Shown: positions 17,374-26,870, numbered from the stretch's first letter. The stretch is DNA of 64,000 nt from Finegoldia magna ATCC 29328 (GCF_000010185.1 NC_010376.1:124001-188000), one strand, 5' to 3'. Notes: a model not told the origin generated them from the letters alone. Translations and numbers: made by a program.

Positions 17374-18028
17374 CCTAGACATATCCTACAAAGAAAAAAA
17401 TATATTGGAAAATGTGAATTTGACCGTTGAAAAAAACGAAATAATTAGCATAATGGGAAATTCTGGGTCGGGCAAATCTACACTCTTGTCTTGCTTGAAT
17501 GGATTTTTATCAGAAAATGGCGGACAATATTCGGGAGAAATATTATTCGACGGCACAGACATCTCACAATACAAACTAATCGATTTGAGAAGACAAATCT
17601 CAATGCTATTTCAGGATTCTACAGTATTTGACATGTCAATTGAAAAAAATCTGACATATACATTGGAATATTTCTTAGGCAAAAATTACGACAAAAAAAC
17701 AAAAATAGAGCAAATATTAAAAAGCGTAAACTTGTACGAAGAATTAAAAGACAATCTGAAAATGAATGCCAACAAACTTTCTGGAGGACAAAAACAAAGA
17801 CTCTGCATAGCCAGAATGCTCACAACAAATCCCAAAATACTGATATTTGATGAACCTTGCTCATCTTTGGATTTGCAAAACACATTGGCAATAGAAAATC
17901 TGTTGAAAAACTTGTCACAAAACTACACCATCATAATTTCAACACACAACACAGACCAAGCACAAAGAATATCAGATAGGATTTTGTTTATTGAAGATAA
18001 AAAACTGGTTGAACAAGATGAAATATAA
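17351..18028 (+). CDS. pstB: Phosphate ABC transporter ATP-binding protein (PstB-like)
   Basis: 225 residues from a TTG start, supported by GGGAGG (17337-17342) nine bases upstream. Walker A GNSGSGKST (36-44), signature LSGGQ (143-147), Walker B ILIFDEP (163-169). It is shorter than typical PstB (about 250 residues) and resembles a general importer ATPase, but overlap with pstA by 23 bases fixes its role as the motor of this transporter. No phoU follows; a two-component system does. Confidence 0.85.
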   Translation: MSILQINNLDISYKEKNILENVNLTVEKNEIISIMGNSGSGKSTLLSCLNGFLSENGGQYSGEILFDGTDISQYKLIDLRRQISMLFQDSTVFDMSIEKNLTYTLEYFLGKNYDKKTKIEQILKSVNLYEELKDNLKMNANKLSGGQKQRLCIARMLTTNPKILIFDEPCSSLDLQNTLAIENLLKNLSQNYTIIISTHNTDQAQRISDRILFIEDKKLVEQDEI

Positions 18029-18054
18029 TAAAAGATTTGAGGACGAGAAAAAAC

Positions 18055-18756
18055 ATGAAAATTATGGTAGTTGAAGATGATATTGATTTATCAGAATTAA
18101 TTAGGATGTATTTGATTCCAGAAGGATGGGAGATAGAAACTTTTCATACTGGTAAAAAAGCAGTTGAAAGTTTTAATCGAAATCATTATGATTTAATACT
18201 TTTGGACTTATTGCTTCCAGATATAAATGGGTTTGAGATATGCAAACAAATACGAGAAAAATCCACAATTCCAATAATTATGCTCACTGCTCTGGAAGAT
18301 TCTATTCATAAAGTACAAGGATTAAATATGGGTGCAGATGACTATATCATAAAACCTTTTGAGCCAACAGAATTAGTCGCCAGGATTAAGTCAAATCTCA
18401 GGAGAAGCTATGAATTTTCTTCTGTAAAACCTTTAGACAATGAAGAACACGAACGTGACGAACTCGTTGTAGGAAGTTTGCGATTGAACAGAAAAACTCA
18501 TAAAAGTTTTTATAATGAAATAGAAATAATTTTAACGCCGAAAGAATTTGATATTTTATGGCTGTTGATGGAAAAACCAGACGATGTTCACAATATGGAT
18601 GAAATACATTACAAAATTTGGAAAGATGAAGTGCTGTCAACAGAGGTAAATCCCGTTATGGTTCACATAAGAAGAATACGAGCTAAATTCGAACAATGCG
18701 GAATAAGTTCAATAATAAAGACAATATGGGGAGTGGGGTATAAGATTAATGCGTAA
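18055..18756 (+). CDS. OmpR/PhoB-family response regulator
   Basis: 233 residues from ATG 18055; a TTG reading from 18037 has no ribosome site, while GAGGA lies about 10 bases before 18055. Receiver domain with phosphoacceptor D51 (LILLDLLLPD), T near 79 and K near 101 (IIKPFEP). C-terminal winged helix (about 140-230) with LTPKEFDILWLLMEKP. It sits 26 bases behind pstB and overlaps the kinase gene by 8 bases. Phosphate control (PhoP-like) is plausible from position; control of the bacteriocin-type ABC genes downstream is an alternative. Confidence 0.92.
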   Translation: MKIMVVEDDIDLSELIRMYLIPEGWEIETFHTGKKAVESFNRNHYDLILLDLLLPDINGFEICKQIREKSTIPIIMLTALEDSIHKVQGLNMGADDYIIKPFEPTELVARIKSNLRRSYEFSSVKPLDNEEHERDELVVGSLRLNRKTHKSFYNEIEIILTPKEFDILWLLMEKPDDVHNMDEIHYKIWKDEVLSTEVNPVMVHIRRIRAKFEQCGISSIIKTIWGVGYKINA

Positions 18757-19831
18757 AGAAAATTCATATATTAAAAGAATCATTCTGTATCAATGTTTAT
18801 GGATAGCTGTTGGAATTTTTATTACATTTGCTTTTCATCAATTGATAGACACCTTGATAATTTACAATATCGACACAGAAGCCGAGATGAGTTCAATATA
18901 TAAGATTTATTTTGGATATGGTCATTATTTTTTCATTATGCTAGGCGCAATTGTAATAACCATCGGATGTTTTTACATTCAGAACAAACAATTTGAAAAA
19001 TATCGCGATTATTTTGTATCTGGAATTAAATACATTAAAGGCGAAATTCCTGAGATAAGAGAATTTCACGAATCTCTATCCAACGAAAGATTGGATTTCA
19101 TTAATATTCGAAAACAAATTTTAGAAATGGAAAACAATTATGAACTAGCATATAAGGAAAAAACAGATTTGCTGACGTATTTGGCACATGATATCAAAAC
19201 GCCTCTATCAAATTTATTGGGATATTCAACGTTGCTTTACGATGAAGATAATTTAACTTATGAGCAACAAAAAAAGTTCATAAAAGTTATCTACGAAAAT
19301 GTGAAATCACTAAACAGTTTGAGCGAGGATTTCTTCTCCTATTTGAAATTCAATTTAAATGAAATTCCAATTAACATCAAAAAGTTTGATGCAGAACTAT
19401 TTTTAAAACAATGGGAAGAAGAAAGAAAAACACTGGTGAACGATAACGATTTGGATATTAGATTTGCAAATACTTCTTGTAAAGAAATTAATACAGACGC
19501 TGAATTACTCGTGAGGATTTTGGATAATTTGGTATCGAACGCGACCAAATACTCAAAAAAGGGTACAACCATAATTGTTGAAGTTGAGATAAAGGATAAA
19601 TCATTAAATTTGACGGTTAAAAATGAAATCGAAAATGATTTGAACGTAGATTGGAAATTGGTGAAAAATAAATTTTATCGCGGAGATATGTCACGAAATC
19701 GCATAAAAAACAATGGCTCAGGAGTTGGACTTACAATTGTAAATGATATTGTAGCACATTTGAATGGAAAATTTGATGTGTACAATAAAGATAATTTGGT
19801 AATTGCGAATGTAATTATTCCCGTATATTAA
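18749..19831 (+). CDS. Sensor histidine kinase
   Basis: 360 residues. Two transmembrane helices (about 11-32 and 58-78) with a short extracytoplasmic loop of about 25 residues, so it may sense within the membrane. HisKA box with H147 (LLTYLAHDIKTPLSNLLGY), N-box NLVSNATKYSKKG and G-box NGSGVGLTIVND. No PAS or clear HAMP domain, unlike classical PhoR. The layout is closer to VanS-type or antibiotic-sensing kinases. Cognate partner is the overlapping response regulator. Confidence 0.92.
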   Translation: MRKENSYIKRIILYQCLWIAVGIFITFAFHQLIDTLIIYNIDTEAEMSSIYKIYFGYGHYFFIMLGAIVITIGCFYIQNKQFEKYRDYFVSGIKYIKGEIPEIREFHESLSNERLDFINIRKQILEMENNYELAYKEKTDLLTYLAHDIKTPLSNLLGYSTLLYDEDNLTYEQQKKFIKVIYENVKSLNSLSEDFFSYLKFNLNEIPINIKKFDAELFLKQWEEERKTLVNDNDLDIRFANTSCKEINTDAELLVRILDNLVSNATKYSKKGTTIIVEVEIKDKSLNLTVKNEIENDLNVDWKLVKNKFYRGDMSRNRIKNNGSGVGLTIVNDIVAHLNGKFDVYNKDNLVIANVIIPVY

Positions 19832-19887
19832 AAAAGAAAGGAAAAAGCAAGAATTAATACAAAAAAACTTAATCTCTTATTTTGAAG

Positions 19888-19922
19888 ACTAACCTATAAT
19901 GACTTTATAAGGTTAGTTTTTT
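19888..19922 (+). terminator. Terminator after the two-component genes
   Basis: ACTAACCTATAA pairs with TTATAAGGTTAGT, T6 follows; separates the pst/two-component unit from the ABC transporter genes. Confidence 0.88.
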
Positions 19923-19950
19923 ATTGGCAAGTCATAAGGGGGAATAGTTT

Positions 19951-22110
19951 ATGAAAAAAATAATACGCTTATTGACATTTTTGTTGATTTTTGCTGTGGG
20001 GTTAGGATTTTTCTCTTACAAAGATTCACGTTTGATGGAGTTTTTTATAAGAGAGTTCGACACCACTGTGAATATAACCACTAAGCCACAAAATACTGAA
20101 AAAAACATTCTTGAAATTCAAAAAATTGCTAAGAAAAACAAAATTAGTTTCATAAAAGAAGTTTACAAACCCAAAAACTCATTAAAAGAAAAACAGAAAA
20201 TAAATATATTTGTTTATCTTGATGATGCGATGTGGTTTAAGAAATCATTTAAGAACATTGATATCGATGAAAATTACAACGGAATTAATAGATTTAAAAA
20301 TGTAACCGAGCACAGCATTTTGACAAGCAAGGAAGTTGATTTTATTGAATATTCTAAGATTGAAAATCACACTTTTAATGGAGATTATCACATTAAAGGA
20401 ACGCCTTCTAATATTGGGAAATTTATCGACGAATTAAATGGTAGAAAAGAATTGGAAATTGATGCTACAATTGACAAATCTTTTTCGGTTGCTAGTGAAA
20501 TCACACAAAAACAAGCCATATTATACGCGATGCTTATTTTAATAATTGTTTTTGCTTTGGCGTTCAGCGTTGTAATTTACAATTCATCACTTTCCAAGGA
20601 AATATCTATAATTTCTCTATTGGGTCATGACAAAATGAGTTTTTGCTGTAAAAAGGCGATGAATTTGTTGGCAATTACAATATTGATTTCGTCGATGGCA
20701 TTGTTTGGCGTGTTGTTTTATTTGACACACCCGGGCTCGATGATTGGCTTTGCAATAGCAGTCAAACAAATATTCATATCACTTGTTTTAATGGGAATTT
20801 TATTGACAATATTATATTTTCTTATGCTTTACTTCAGAGTTAAAAATGTCAGCACCATTTCGTGGCTAAAAGGCTACAAAAAAATATACAAAACAAGCCC
20901 TGTGATTTTTAAAGTTATTTCATTTTCTGTTGTCCTGTATCTTCTAACAGTAACTGTATTTGGATTGAACGACTACCTTGCATCTACATCATTTTTTGAT
21001 GCGTGGGAAAAATCGAAGAATTATGCAAATGTAGCTTGTGCGTGGCCGTGGACTTATGTTCAAAATGATGAAAAATTTGAAGAAATAGTCGCACCAAAGT
21101 TAAGTAGTTTGTGGGATGAATTGGATTCTAAAGGGGCAATACTTTTCTTCGCACCAAATATTCAATATGAAAATGATGATGAATATTTAAATAAACAGGC
21201 TTTTAGAGGTAGGTATGCTTATATTAATAAGAATTATGTCGAAACAACCAACTTGATTGATTCACAAAACAATCCACTGACGACTCATACGCCAAATTCT
21301 GATGAATGGATTGTATTTGTTCCTGAAAATATTACAATAACGGAATTTGACAAGCAAAATATAAGAAAATCACATATTTTTAATTGCGTGAATCAAAAAG
21401 ACGATGTCAGTGAGAAATACATCAAAATCAAGAAAAAGCAGTATGTTTTTACGTTTGATTGCCAGCAAAATATAATTAGTCCAGATATATTTAATTATGT
21501 TTTAGTCATGGTAAATGGCAAAGAATTAGCACCTACCAGAGAGATTAAAATACCGTCACTGGTTAACGGCAAGTTTCATCCCTACATCCCAAATCCGAAT
21601 AAGGGCTATGATTATTTAAAACCAGCCATTCAAAAAACACAATCGTCTGACTATATACTTTTCGTCACGAGCGTATATGACGAGGTCGTTGAAAAAATAG
21701 AAATGTATAAGACGGAAACGACCATATATTTTTTAGGATTTTTGCTATCGGTTTTAATATTGTTTGTAACGATAAAAATAGATGAAGAATCATATTTTTA
21801 TAATTATGGACAAAAAATCTACGTTTCTAGATTGCTTGGGTATGATTTTAAATCTATCCATAAAACTAAAATACTTCAGATTATAGTTGGGTTTATCGTA
21901 AGTGTTATTATTTGTTATATGATAATACTATTCACGATATATTTTAGAAACTTTGAGTTTTTCGAGCCAAAAGATGGATGGAGTTTAAGAAAATTATTGA
22001 TTTGTTTATTAATGTATTCTGCAAGCATTATTATTTGTTTTATATATGAAATTATTAACATAAAAAAGAACGAAAAAAATTTAGTGACAAAGTTAAAGGA
22101 AGGGAATTAA
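19951..22110 (+). CDS. Bacteriocin-associated integral membrane protein (DUF1430 / lactococcin 972 transporter type)
   Basis: 719 residues. One N-terminal helix (7-25), an extracytoplasmic domain (about 30-185), four helices (about 190-340), a second large external domain (about 350-610) and three C-terminal helices (about 615-710), i.e. an FtsX-like layout of the DUF1430 seven-helix family. Such proteins pair with the lactococcin 972-group ATPase, present here immediately downstream with zero gap. Role: export of, or immunity to, a bacteriocin-like peptide. AAGGGGGAATAGTTT precedes ATG. No precursor gene was found beside it. Confidence 0.82.
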   Translation: MKKIIRLLTFLLIFAVGLGFFSYKDSRLMEFFIREFDTTVNITTKPQNTEKNILEIQKIAKKNKISFIKEVYKPKNSLKEKQKINIFVYLDDAMWFKKSFKNIDIDENYNGINRFKNVTEHSILTSKEVDFIEYSKIENHTFNGDYHIKGTPSNIGKFIDELNGRKELEIDATIDKSFSVASEITQKQAILYAMLILIIVFALAFSVVIYNSSLSKEISIISLLGHDKMSFCCKKAMNLLAITILISSMALFGVLFYLTHPGSMIGFAIAVKQIFISLVLMGILLTILYFLMLYFRVKNVSTISWLKGYKKIYKTSPVIFKVISFSVVLYLLTVTVFGLNDYLASTSFFDAWEKSKNYANVACAWPWTYVQNDEKFEEIVAPKLSSLWDELDSKGAILFFAPNIQYENDDEYLNKQAFRGRYAYINKNYVETTNLIDSQNNPLTTHTPNSDEWIVFVPENITITEFDKQNIRKSHIFNCVNQKDDVSEKYIKIKKKQYVFTFDCQQNIISPDIFNYVLVMVNGKELAPTREIKIPSLVNGKFHPYIPNPNKGYDYLKPAIQKTQSSDYILFVTSVYDEVVEKIEMYKTETTIYFLGFLLSVLILFVTIKIDEESYFYNYGQKIYVSRLLGYDFKSIHKTKILQIIVGFIVSVIICYMIILFTIYFRNFEFFEPKDGWSLRKLLICLLMYSASIIICFIYEIINIKKNEKNLVTKLKEGN

Positions 22111-22794
22111 GTGAATATTGACAAACCTCAAATCTCATTGAAAAATATATCGAAAAAATATGGTAACCATAAAATATTAGAAAATATTAATCTCGAAATT
22201 TACGAAGGGGATTTTATTTGCATTTTTGGCAAAAGTGGTGGAGGAAAGACAACGCTATTAAATATTATTGGGACGCTTGAAGAATATGATGAAGGGGAAT
22301 TGATTTGCTTTTCTAAACATAATCCATTTAGAAATGAAAAAGAATCTGAACTTTTACGAAGGTATAAAATAGCATATCTTTTTCAAAACTTTGCTCTAGT
22401 TGATAATATGACAGTTCAAGAAAATTTGAATTTGGCAGTAAAATACAGTAGAAGTACAGATAAAAAATCACTTATCAAAAAAGCTCTTATGGATATGGGA
22501 ATAGAAGACAAGCTTAAGTCAAAAATATTTGAATTATCAGGTGGAGAACAGCAAAGAGTAGCTCTCGCGAGAAATATGGTTAAGCCATACGAAATAATGC
22601 TAGCAGACGAACCGACAGGATCGTTAGATAGTGAAAACAAAAAGATAGTAATTGATACACTTGTAAAACTAAATAAACTGGGGAAAACTATAATTGTTGT
22701 AAGTCATGATAAAGAATTTGAAAAAATTGCGCACAAAAATTTTATTATCGAAAACGGCAAATTAAAAAAGATGGAATTTGCTGTTGATAACTAA
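22111..22794 (+). CDS. ABC transporter ATP-binding protein (lactococcin 972 group)
   Basis: 227 residues from a GTG start with GGAAGGGAA upstream. Walker A GKSGGGKTT (40-48), signature LSGGEQQR (142-149), Walker B IMLADEPTGSLD, and H-loop VVSHD. The MacB/LolD-like ADEPTGSLD element fits FtsX-type partners. Energises the membrane protein encoded directly upstream. Confidence 0.88.
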   Translation: MNIDKPQISLKNISKKYGNHKILENINLEIYEGDFICIFGKSGGGKTTLLNIIGTLEEYDEGELICFSKHNPFRNEKESELLRRYKIAYLFQNFALVDNMTVQENLNLAVKYSRSTDKKSLIKKALMDMGIEDKLKSKIFELSGGEQQRVALARNMVKPYEIMLADEPTGSLDSENKKIVIDTLVKLNKLGKTIIVVSHDKEFEKIAHKNFIIENGKLKKMEFAVDN

Positions 22795-22814
22795 TAGAAT
22801 ATTCGGGTTAAAAA

Positions 22815-22906
22815 GGGTATGTGAAAAGTTTTCACAGCCTATATACAGAAAGATCAATCAGAAAAAGCCATCGAACAACTAACAAAAGAAATGAAAAATT
22901 TATAAA
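22815..22906 (+). pseudogene. Possible gene remnant
   Basis: An open frame with no start codon ends at TAA near 22905; its end reads AYIQKDQSEKAIEQLTKEMKNL, which looks like a genuine protein C-terminus (charged amphipathic helix) rather than random AT-rich DNA. A stop lies directly upstream in frame. Origin not recognised. Confidence 0.25.
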
Positions 22907-22910
22907 TAAA

Positions 22911-22948
22911 TTATCCTACTTGCTGATTTTGCAGGTAGGATTATTTGA
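22911..22948 (+). terminator. Terminator-like hairpin downstream of the ABC genes
   Basis: ATCCTACTTGC (22913-22923) pairs with GCAGGTAGGAT (22931-22941); the following T-run is interrupted (TTATTTGATTT). Confidence 0.6.
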
Positions 22949-23051
22949 TTTCAAACGTTAAGAAATTCTAAAGATTACAGAAAAAATGAGCAAATTTAAT
23001 GAAGTTGTGATATAATTTTAACTGTTAAATATATTAATAGGATGATGAGAA

Positions 23052-24194
23052 ATGGAAAAATCAAATCAAAAAAAATATACTTTTTTGATTAATACAACGC
23101 CCCCTCCAAGGCTGATCAAAAGAATGGATCTAGTAAAAGATAAGTTCGATTTGTATGCGATTTGCTGGGATAAAGGTGGGGATGAAAAATATGATTTCAA
23201 GCGTGATTTTTGCAAGAAGGAAATAATAAACATAGATGCTGACAACAGTAATCCTATGAAAAGACTTATTCCAACTTACAAATTCTCACAGAAAGCTTAT
23301 AAAATATTGGAGAGAATTAAACCAGATTTAATTCATGTCCAAAGTTATGATATGCTAGAGATAGCTACCAAATACAAGAAAAATAACGACAACAAGGTTA
23401 AGATTATATACGAAGTGCCAGATATCCACAGATATTTGACTGATGACAAGAAGAGTTTCCCGATGAATATTGTGTCTTCTATTTTGAAAAAAAGAGAGAA
23501 CAATATGCTCGCATTCGTTGACTTGATGATTATGACAAGCATGAAATTCTGGGAACACTTCGATGGGAAATACAGCAAGGACAATTTGGTGTTCATGCCT
23601 AATATTCCAAATTTGGAATTATTCAAGGATTATGATAAGTTAAGAGTAAAAAACCAACACGATACTTTCACTGTTGGCTACATCGGTGGGCTTAGATATT
23701 TGAACGAATTGAAAAAGCTTGTGAAAGCGATGGAAGGTTTGGAAATGAATCTTATGATGGCAGGTTTCGAGAGCGGAACGTACTTCAAAGAGCTTTCTGA
23801 AACGAAAGATTTCATCGAATATCGCGGCAAATTTTACTATGACGATGAGATTGCAGAGCTTTATTCGAAATGCGACTGCATATTCTCAGTGTACGATGCG
23901 TCGATGAAAAATGTTAGGATTGCACTTCCGAATAAATTATACGAATCTATCCACGCAGAACTTCCTATAATTGTCGCAAGAGACACTTATCTGTCAGAAG
24001 TTGTGAACGAATGGAATGTGGGAGTTGCGGTTGATCACGAATCGGACGAGGAAATGAGAAATGTTTTGATTAAACTTAGAGATGACCAATCATTCTACCA
24101 TTCGCTTCAAGAAAACTGCAGAAAAATGCAATCAGAATTGAATCCACAAAAAAACAACGAAAGATTATTAAAAAGAATAGAAAATTTATTTTAA
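23052..24194 (+). CDS. Glycosyltransferase family 4-like protein
   Basis: 380 residues, GT-B fold. N-terminal Rossmann half with PDLIHVQSYDMLE, C-terminal nucleotide-sugar half with GYIGGLRYLNELKKL and ALPNKLYESIHAELPIIVARD, where the E-x7-E type motif is partly conserved. No transmembrane helix, so a cytoplasmic enzyme that builds a surface glycan. Followed after 13 bases by wecC and then wecB; it probably transfers a sugar made or oxidised by these enzymes. Confidence 0.85.
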   Translation: MEKSNQKKYTFLINTTPPPRLIKRMDLVKDKFDLYAICWDKGGDEKYDFKRDFCKKEIINIDADNSNPMKRLIPTYKFSQKAYKILERIKPDLIHVQSYDMLEIATKYKKNNDNKVKIIYEVPDIHRYLTDDKKSFPMNIVSSILKKRENNMLAFVDLMIMTSMKFWEHFDGKYSKDNLVFMPNIPNLELFKDYDKLRVKNQHDTFTVGYIGGLRYLNELKKLVKAMEGLEMNLMMAGFESGTYFKELSETKDFIEYRGKFYYDDEIAELYSKCDCIFSVYDASMKNVRIALPNKLYESIHAELPIIVARDTYLSEVVNEWNVGVAVDHESDEEMRNVLIKLRDDQSFYHSLQENCRKMQSELNPQKNNERLLKRIENLF

Positions 24195-24207
24195 AGGAGA
24201 GAATATT

Positions 24208-25434
24208 ATGATTAATGTAATTGGTTTAGGTTACATAGGTCTACCTACAGCTTTGATGCTTGCAACATCAGGTAATAAGGTAGTGGGAACAGATATTAAA
24301 GAAGAAGTAATTGACAAATTAAAGCATAAAAAATTAACTTTTGAAGAAAAAGGAATGGATGAGCTTTTCGAAAAAGCCTTGAATGCAGACATTACTTTTT
24401 CATTAAAACCAGTATCTACTTCTTTCTATATCATTACAGCGCCAACTCCATACGATCCTGTATCTAAGAAATTGGATTGTTCTTATGTAGTAAAAGCTGT
24501 AGAATCAGTATTGGAACCTGCAGAAGAAGATGCGATTATTGTTGTTGAATCGACAATTTCACCAGGAGCAATCGACACTTACGTTAGACCTGTTGTTAAT
24601 GAATACATGGAAAAATCCGGCAAGAAATTGAATTTGGTTCACGCTCCAGAAAGAATTATTCCTGGTAACATGGTTTACGAATTGGAACACAACGCTAGAA
24701 CAATAGGCGCTGACGATCCAAAATACGGCGAAAAAGTTAAAGAAGTGTACTCATCTTTCTGTAAAGGTGAAATCAATCTAACTAACATCAAAACTGCTGA
24801 AATGACAAAAGTTGTTGAAAATACATTCAGAGATATCAACATTGCATTCGCAAACGAATTGGCTAAAATTTGTCGTCAAGGTGGACTTGATGTCAACGAA
24901 GTTATCAGAATTTCTAACAAACACCCAAGAGTTAACATTCTTTCACCAGGACCTGGTGTAGGTGGACATTGTATTTCAGTTGACCCATGGTTTTTAGTTG
25001 GAGATTATCCACTTCTTACTGAAATAATCTACAAAGCTCGTCAAATCAACGATTCAATGCCAGAATATGTTCTTAGACGTGCCTACAATATTATGCAAGA
25101 AAACAACTTAAAAGATTTTTCAAGAGTTGGTATTTATGGATTAACTTACAAAGAAAACGTAGACGATGTGAGAGAATCACCAACACTTCAATTATTACAA
25201 CACCAAAAAGAACATTTGGGAGATGGATTAAAAGTTTACGATCCAATGGTAAAAAGAGAAGTTGTGGAAAATCAATACCATGATTTGAATAAATTCTTAA
25301 ATGATGTTGATTTCGTAATCGTAATGATTGGTCACGATGAAATCAGACAAAACATGGATGTTTTAAAAGACAAAGTTGTACTTGATACAAGAAACATCGA
25401 TGCTGAAAACAAATACAATTTCTACAAATTATAA
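24208..25434 (+). CDS. wecC: UDP-N-acetyl-D-mannosamine dehydrogenase
   Basis: 408 residues. N-terminal NAD-binding GLGYIGLP (6-13), catalytic C255 in GVGGHCISVDPWF, C-terminal UDP-binding domain with YGLTYKENVDDVRESP. The VDPWF variant after the catalytic cysteine is typical of ManNAc dehydrogenases rather than UDP-glucose dehydrogenases. Converts UDP-ManNAc to UDP-ManNAcA with two NAD+. AAAGGAGAGAATATT precedes ATG. A terminator follows, then wecB supplies its substrate. Confidence 0.93.
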   Translation: MINVIGLGYIGLPTALMLATSGNKVVGTDIKEEVIDKLKHKKLTFEEKGMDELFEKALNADITFSLKPVSTSFYIITAPTPYDPVSKKLDCSYVVKAVESVLEPAEEDAIIVVESTISPGAIDTYVRPVVNEYMEKSGKKLNLVHAPERIIPGNMVYELEHNARTIGADDPKYGEKVKEVYSSFCKGEINLTNIKTAEMTKVVENTFRDINIAFANELAKICRQGGLDVNEVIRISNKHPRVNILSPGPGVGGHCISVDPWFLVGDYPLLTEIIYKARQINDSMPEYVLRRAYNIMQENNLKDFSRVGIYGLTYKENVDDVRESPTLQLLQHQKEHLGDGLKVYDPMVKREVVENQYHDLNKFLNDVDFVIVMIGHDEIRQNMDVLKDKVVLDTRNIDAENKYNFYKL

Positions 25435-25443
25435 AATAAATTA

Positions 25444-25474
25444 AAGGGCGCTAAATTTGCAGCGCCTTTTTTTA
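25444..25474 (+). terminator. Terminator between wecC and wecB
   Basis: GGCGCT / AGCGCC stem with flanking A/T pairs and T7 tail; wecB may depend on read-through. Confidence 0.88.
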
Positions 25475-25488
25475 AAAAGAGGTAAAAA

Positions 25489-26580
25489 ATGAAAAAAGTA
25501 ATGGTGGTTTTTGGGACAAGACCAGAAGCTATTAAAATGTGTCCACTTGTAAAAGAACTCAAAAAAAGAGACGAATTCGAAGTTTGTGTACTTGTAACTG
25601 GACAGCACAAAGAAATGTTGCGTCAAGTATTGGACGTTTTCGAAATAAAAGAAGACTACAACTTGGATATCATGAAAGAAAAACAAAGCTTGTTCGATGT
25701 TACCACAACTATTTTAGACAAAATAAAATCTATATTAGAAGAAGAAAAACCAGACATTGTCTTGGTTCACGGAGATACTTCGACAAGTTTTGTTGCAGGA
25801 CTTGCCGCATTTTATTTGAGAATACCAGTAGGTCATGTGGAAGCTGGATTGAGAACTTACAACAAATACTCTCCATATCCGGAAGAATTCAACAGACAAG
25901 CCATAGGATCGTTGGCAGATTTCCACTTCGCACCAACTACAACTGCAAGGGATAATTTGCTTCGAGAAAACAAAGACGAATCCAAAGTTTTCGTAACGGG
26001 AAACACAGTAATAGATGCACTTCAGACAACAGTTGTTGACAATTATCAAAACGAAAATTTGATTGAAGGCAAGAAAATGATTCTTCTAACAATGCACAGA
26101 AGAGAAAACTTGGGAGAATCCATGAAGAATTCCTTCAGAGCAATCAAACGAGTTGTCAACGAAAACGAAGATATATATGTGATTTATCCGATACATTTGA
26201 ATCCAAAAGTACGAGAAATCGCAAACGAAGTATTTGACAATCATCCTAGAATCAAACTAATTGAGCCGTTGAATGTAGTTGATTTTCACAATTTCATGAA
26301 ACAATCATTCTTCGTAATGACAGATTCAGGCGGAATTCAAGAAGAAGCTCCAGCGCTTGGAAAACCTGTTTTGGTAATGAGAGACACAACAGAAAGACCA
26401 GAAGGAGTAGAGGCAGGGACATTAAAATTAACTGGGCTTTGCGAAGAAGACATCTACAACGAAATGACCAAACTTCTTACCGATAAAAATGAATACGACA
26501 AAATGAGTGAAGCCACAAACCCTTACGGAGATGGCCACGCATCAGAAAGAATCTGTGACATTTTATCAAAAAATCTATAA
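25489..26580 (+). CDS. wecB: UDP-N-acetylglucosamine 2-epimerase (non-hydrolysing)
   Basis: 363 residues. Signatures VVFGTRPEAIKMCPLVKEL at the N-terminus, LVHGDTSTSFVAGLAAF, VGHVEAGLRTYNKYSPYPEEFNR (read as two blocks, about 113-135), MHRRENLG and DSGGIQEEAPALGKPVLVMR. Interconverts UDP-GlcNAc and UDP-ManNAc in the cytoplasm, providing substrate for WecC. AGAGGTAAAAA precedes ATG. Confidence 0.95.
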   Translation: MKKVMVVFGTRPEAIKMCPLVKELKKRDEFEVCVLVTGQHKEMLRQVLDVFEIKEDYNLDIMKEKQSLFDVTTTILDKIKSILEEEKPDIVLVHGDTSTSFVAGLAAFYLRIPVGHVEAGLRTYNKYSPYPEEFNRQAIGSLADFHFAPTTTARDNLLRENKDESKVFVTGNTVIDALQTTVVDNYQNENLIEGKKMILLTMHRRENLGESMKNSFRAIKRVVNENEDIYVIYPIHLNPKVREIANEVFDNHPRIKLIEPLNVVDFHNFMKQSFFVMTDSGGIQEEAPALGKPVLVMRDTTERPEGVEAGTLKLTGLCEEDIYNEMTKLLTDKNEYDKMSEATNPYGDGHASERICDILSKNL

Positions 26581-26584
26581 ACAA

Positions 26585-26618
26585 AAAAAATCCAACTTCA
26601 TATAGAAGTTGGATTTTG
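26585..26618. terminator. Bidirectional terminator of wecB and the small peptide operon
   Basis: AATCCAACTTC pairs with GAAGTTGGATT, A-run before and T-rich after; it stops transcription from wecB and, on the other strand, from the peptide genes. Confidence 0.85.
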
Positions 26619-26696
26619 TATTTAAACGTCAAATAAATTTGACGCGTTAACAGATTGGATTTTCTCAATATCTTAATCTGGAATTGAATTATTTAA

Positions 26697-26870
26697 TTAA
26701 GCTTGTTTTCTGCTCTTTCTTGATTTTCTTTCAGAATTGAAAAGAGGATTAACTCTTTCGTAGAAGTCATTCATTTGTGCGAAGTTCATGCTTGCCATGT
26801 TTGAGCTTAAGCTTACTGTACAGTTTTTACCGAAATTTCTGATTTGTTTTTGTGTTGTTTTTGTGAACAT
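26697..26870 (-). CDS. Small basic peptide, copy 3 of a tandem family
   Basis: 57 residues, ATG 26870 with AGGGGG 7-8 bases upstream, stop TAA at 26697-26699. Begins MFTKTTQKQIRNFGKN, has one cysteine (C17), the family core NMASMNFAQ (24-32) and FYERVNPLF (36-44), and a basic tail ending SRKQA. Net charge about +8, no tryptophan, no hydrophobic signal sequence and no double-glycine leader. Shares core and tail with the two genes upstream. Last gene of the operon. Function unknown; family not recognised. Confidence 0.75.
   Translation of the reverse strand: MFTKTTQKQIRNFGKNCTVSLSSNMASMNFAQMNDFYERVNPLFNSERKSRKSRKQA

Noticed and set aside
25539-25955. 138-residue plus-strand frame inside wecB
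   Set aside because: Alternate-frame shadow of a well-conserved enzyme gene; Arg/Cys-rich composition is typical of frame shadows.
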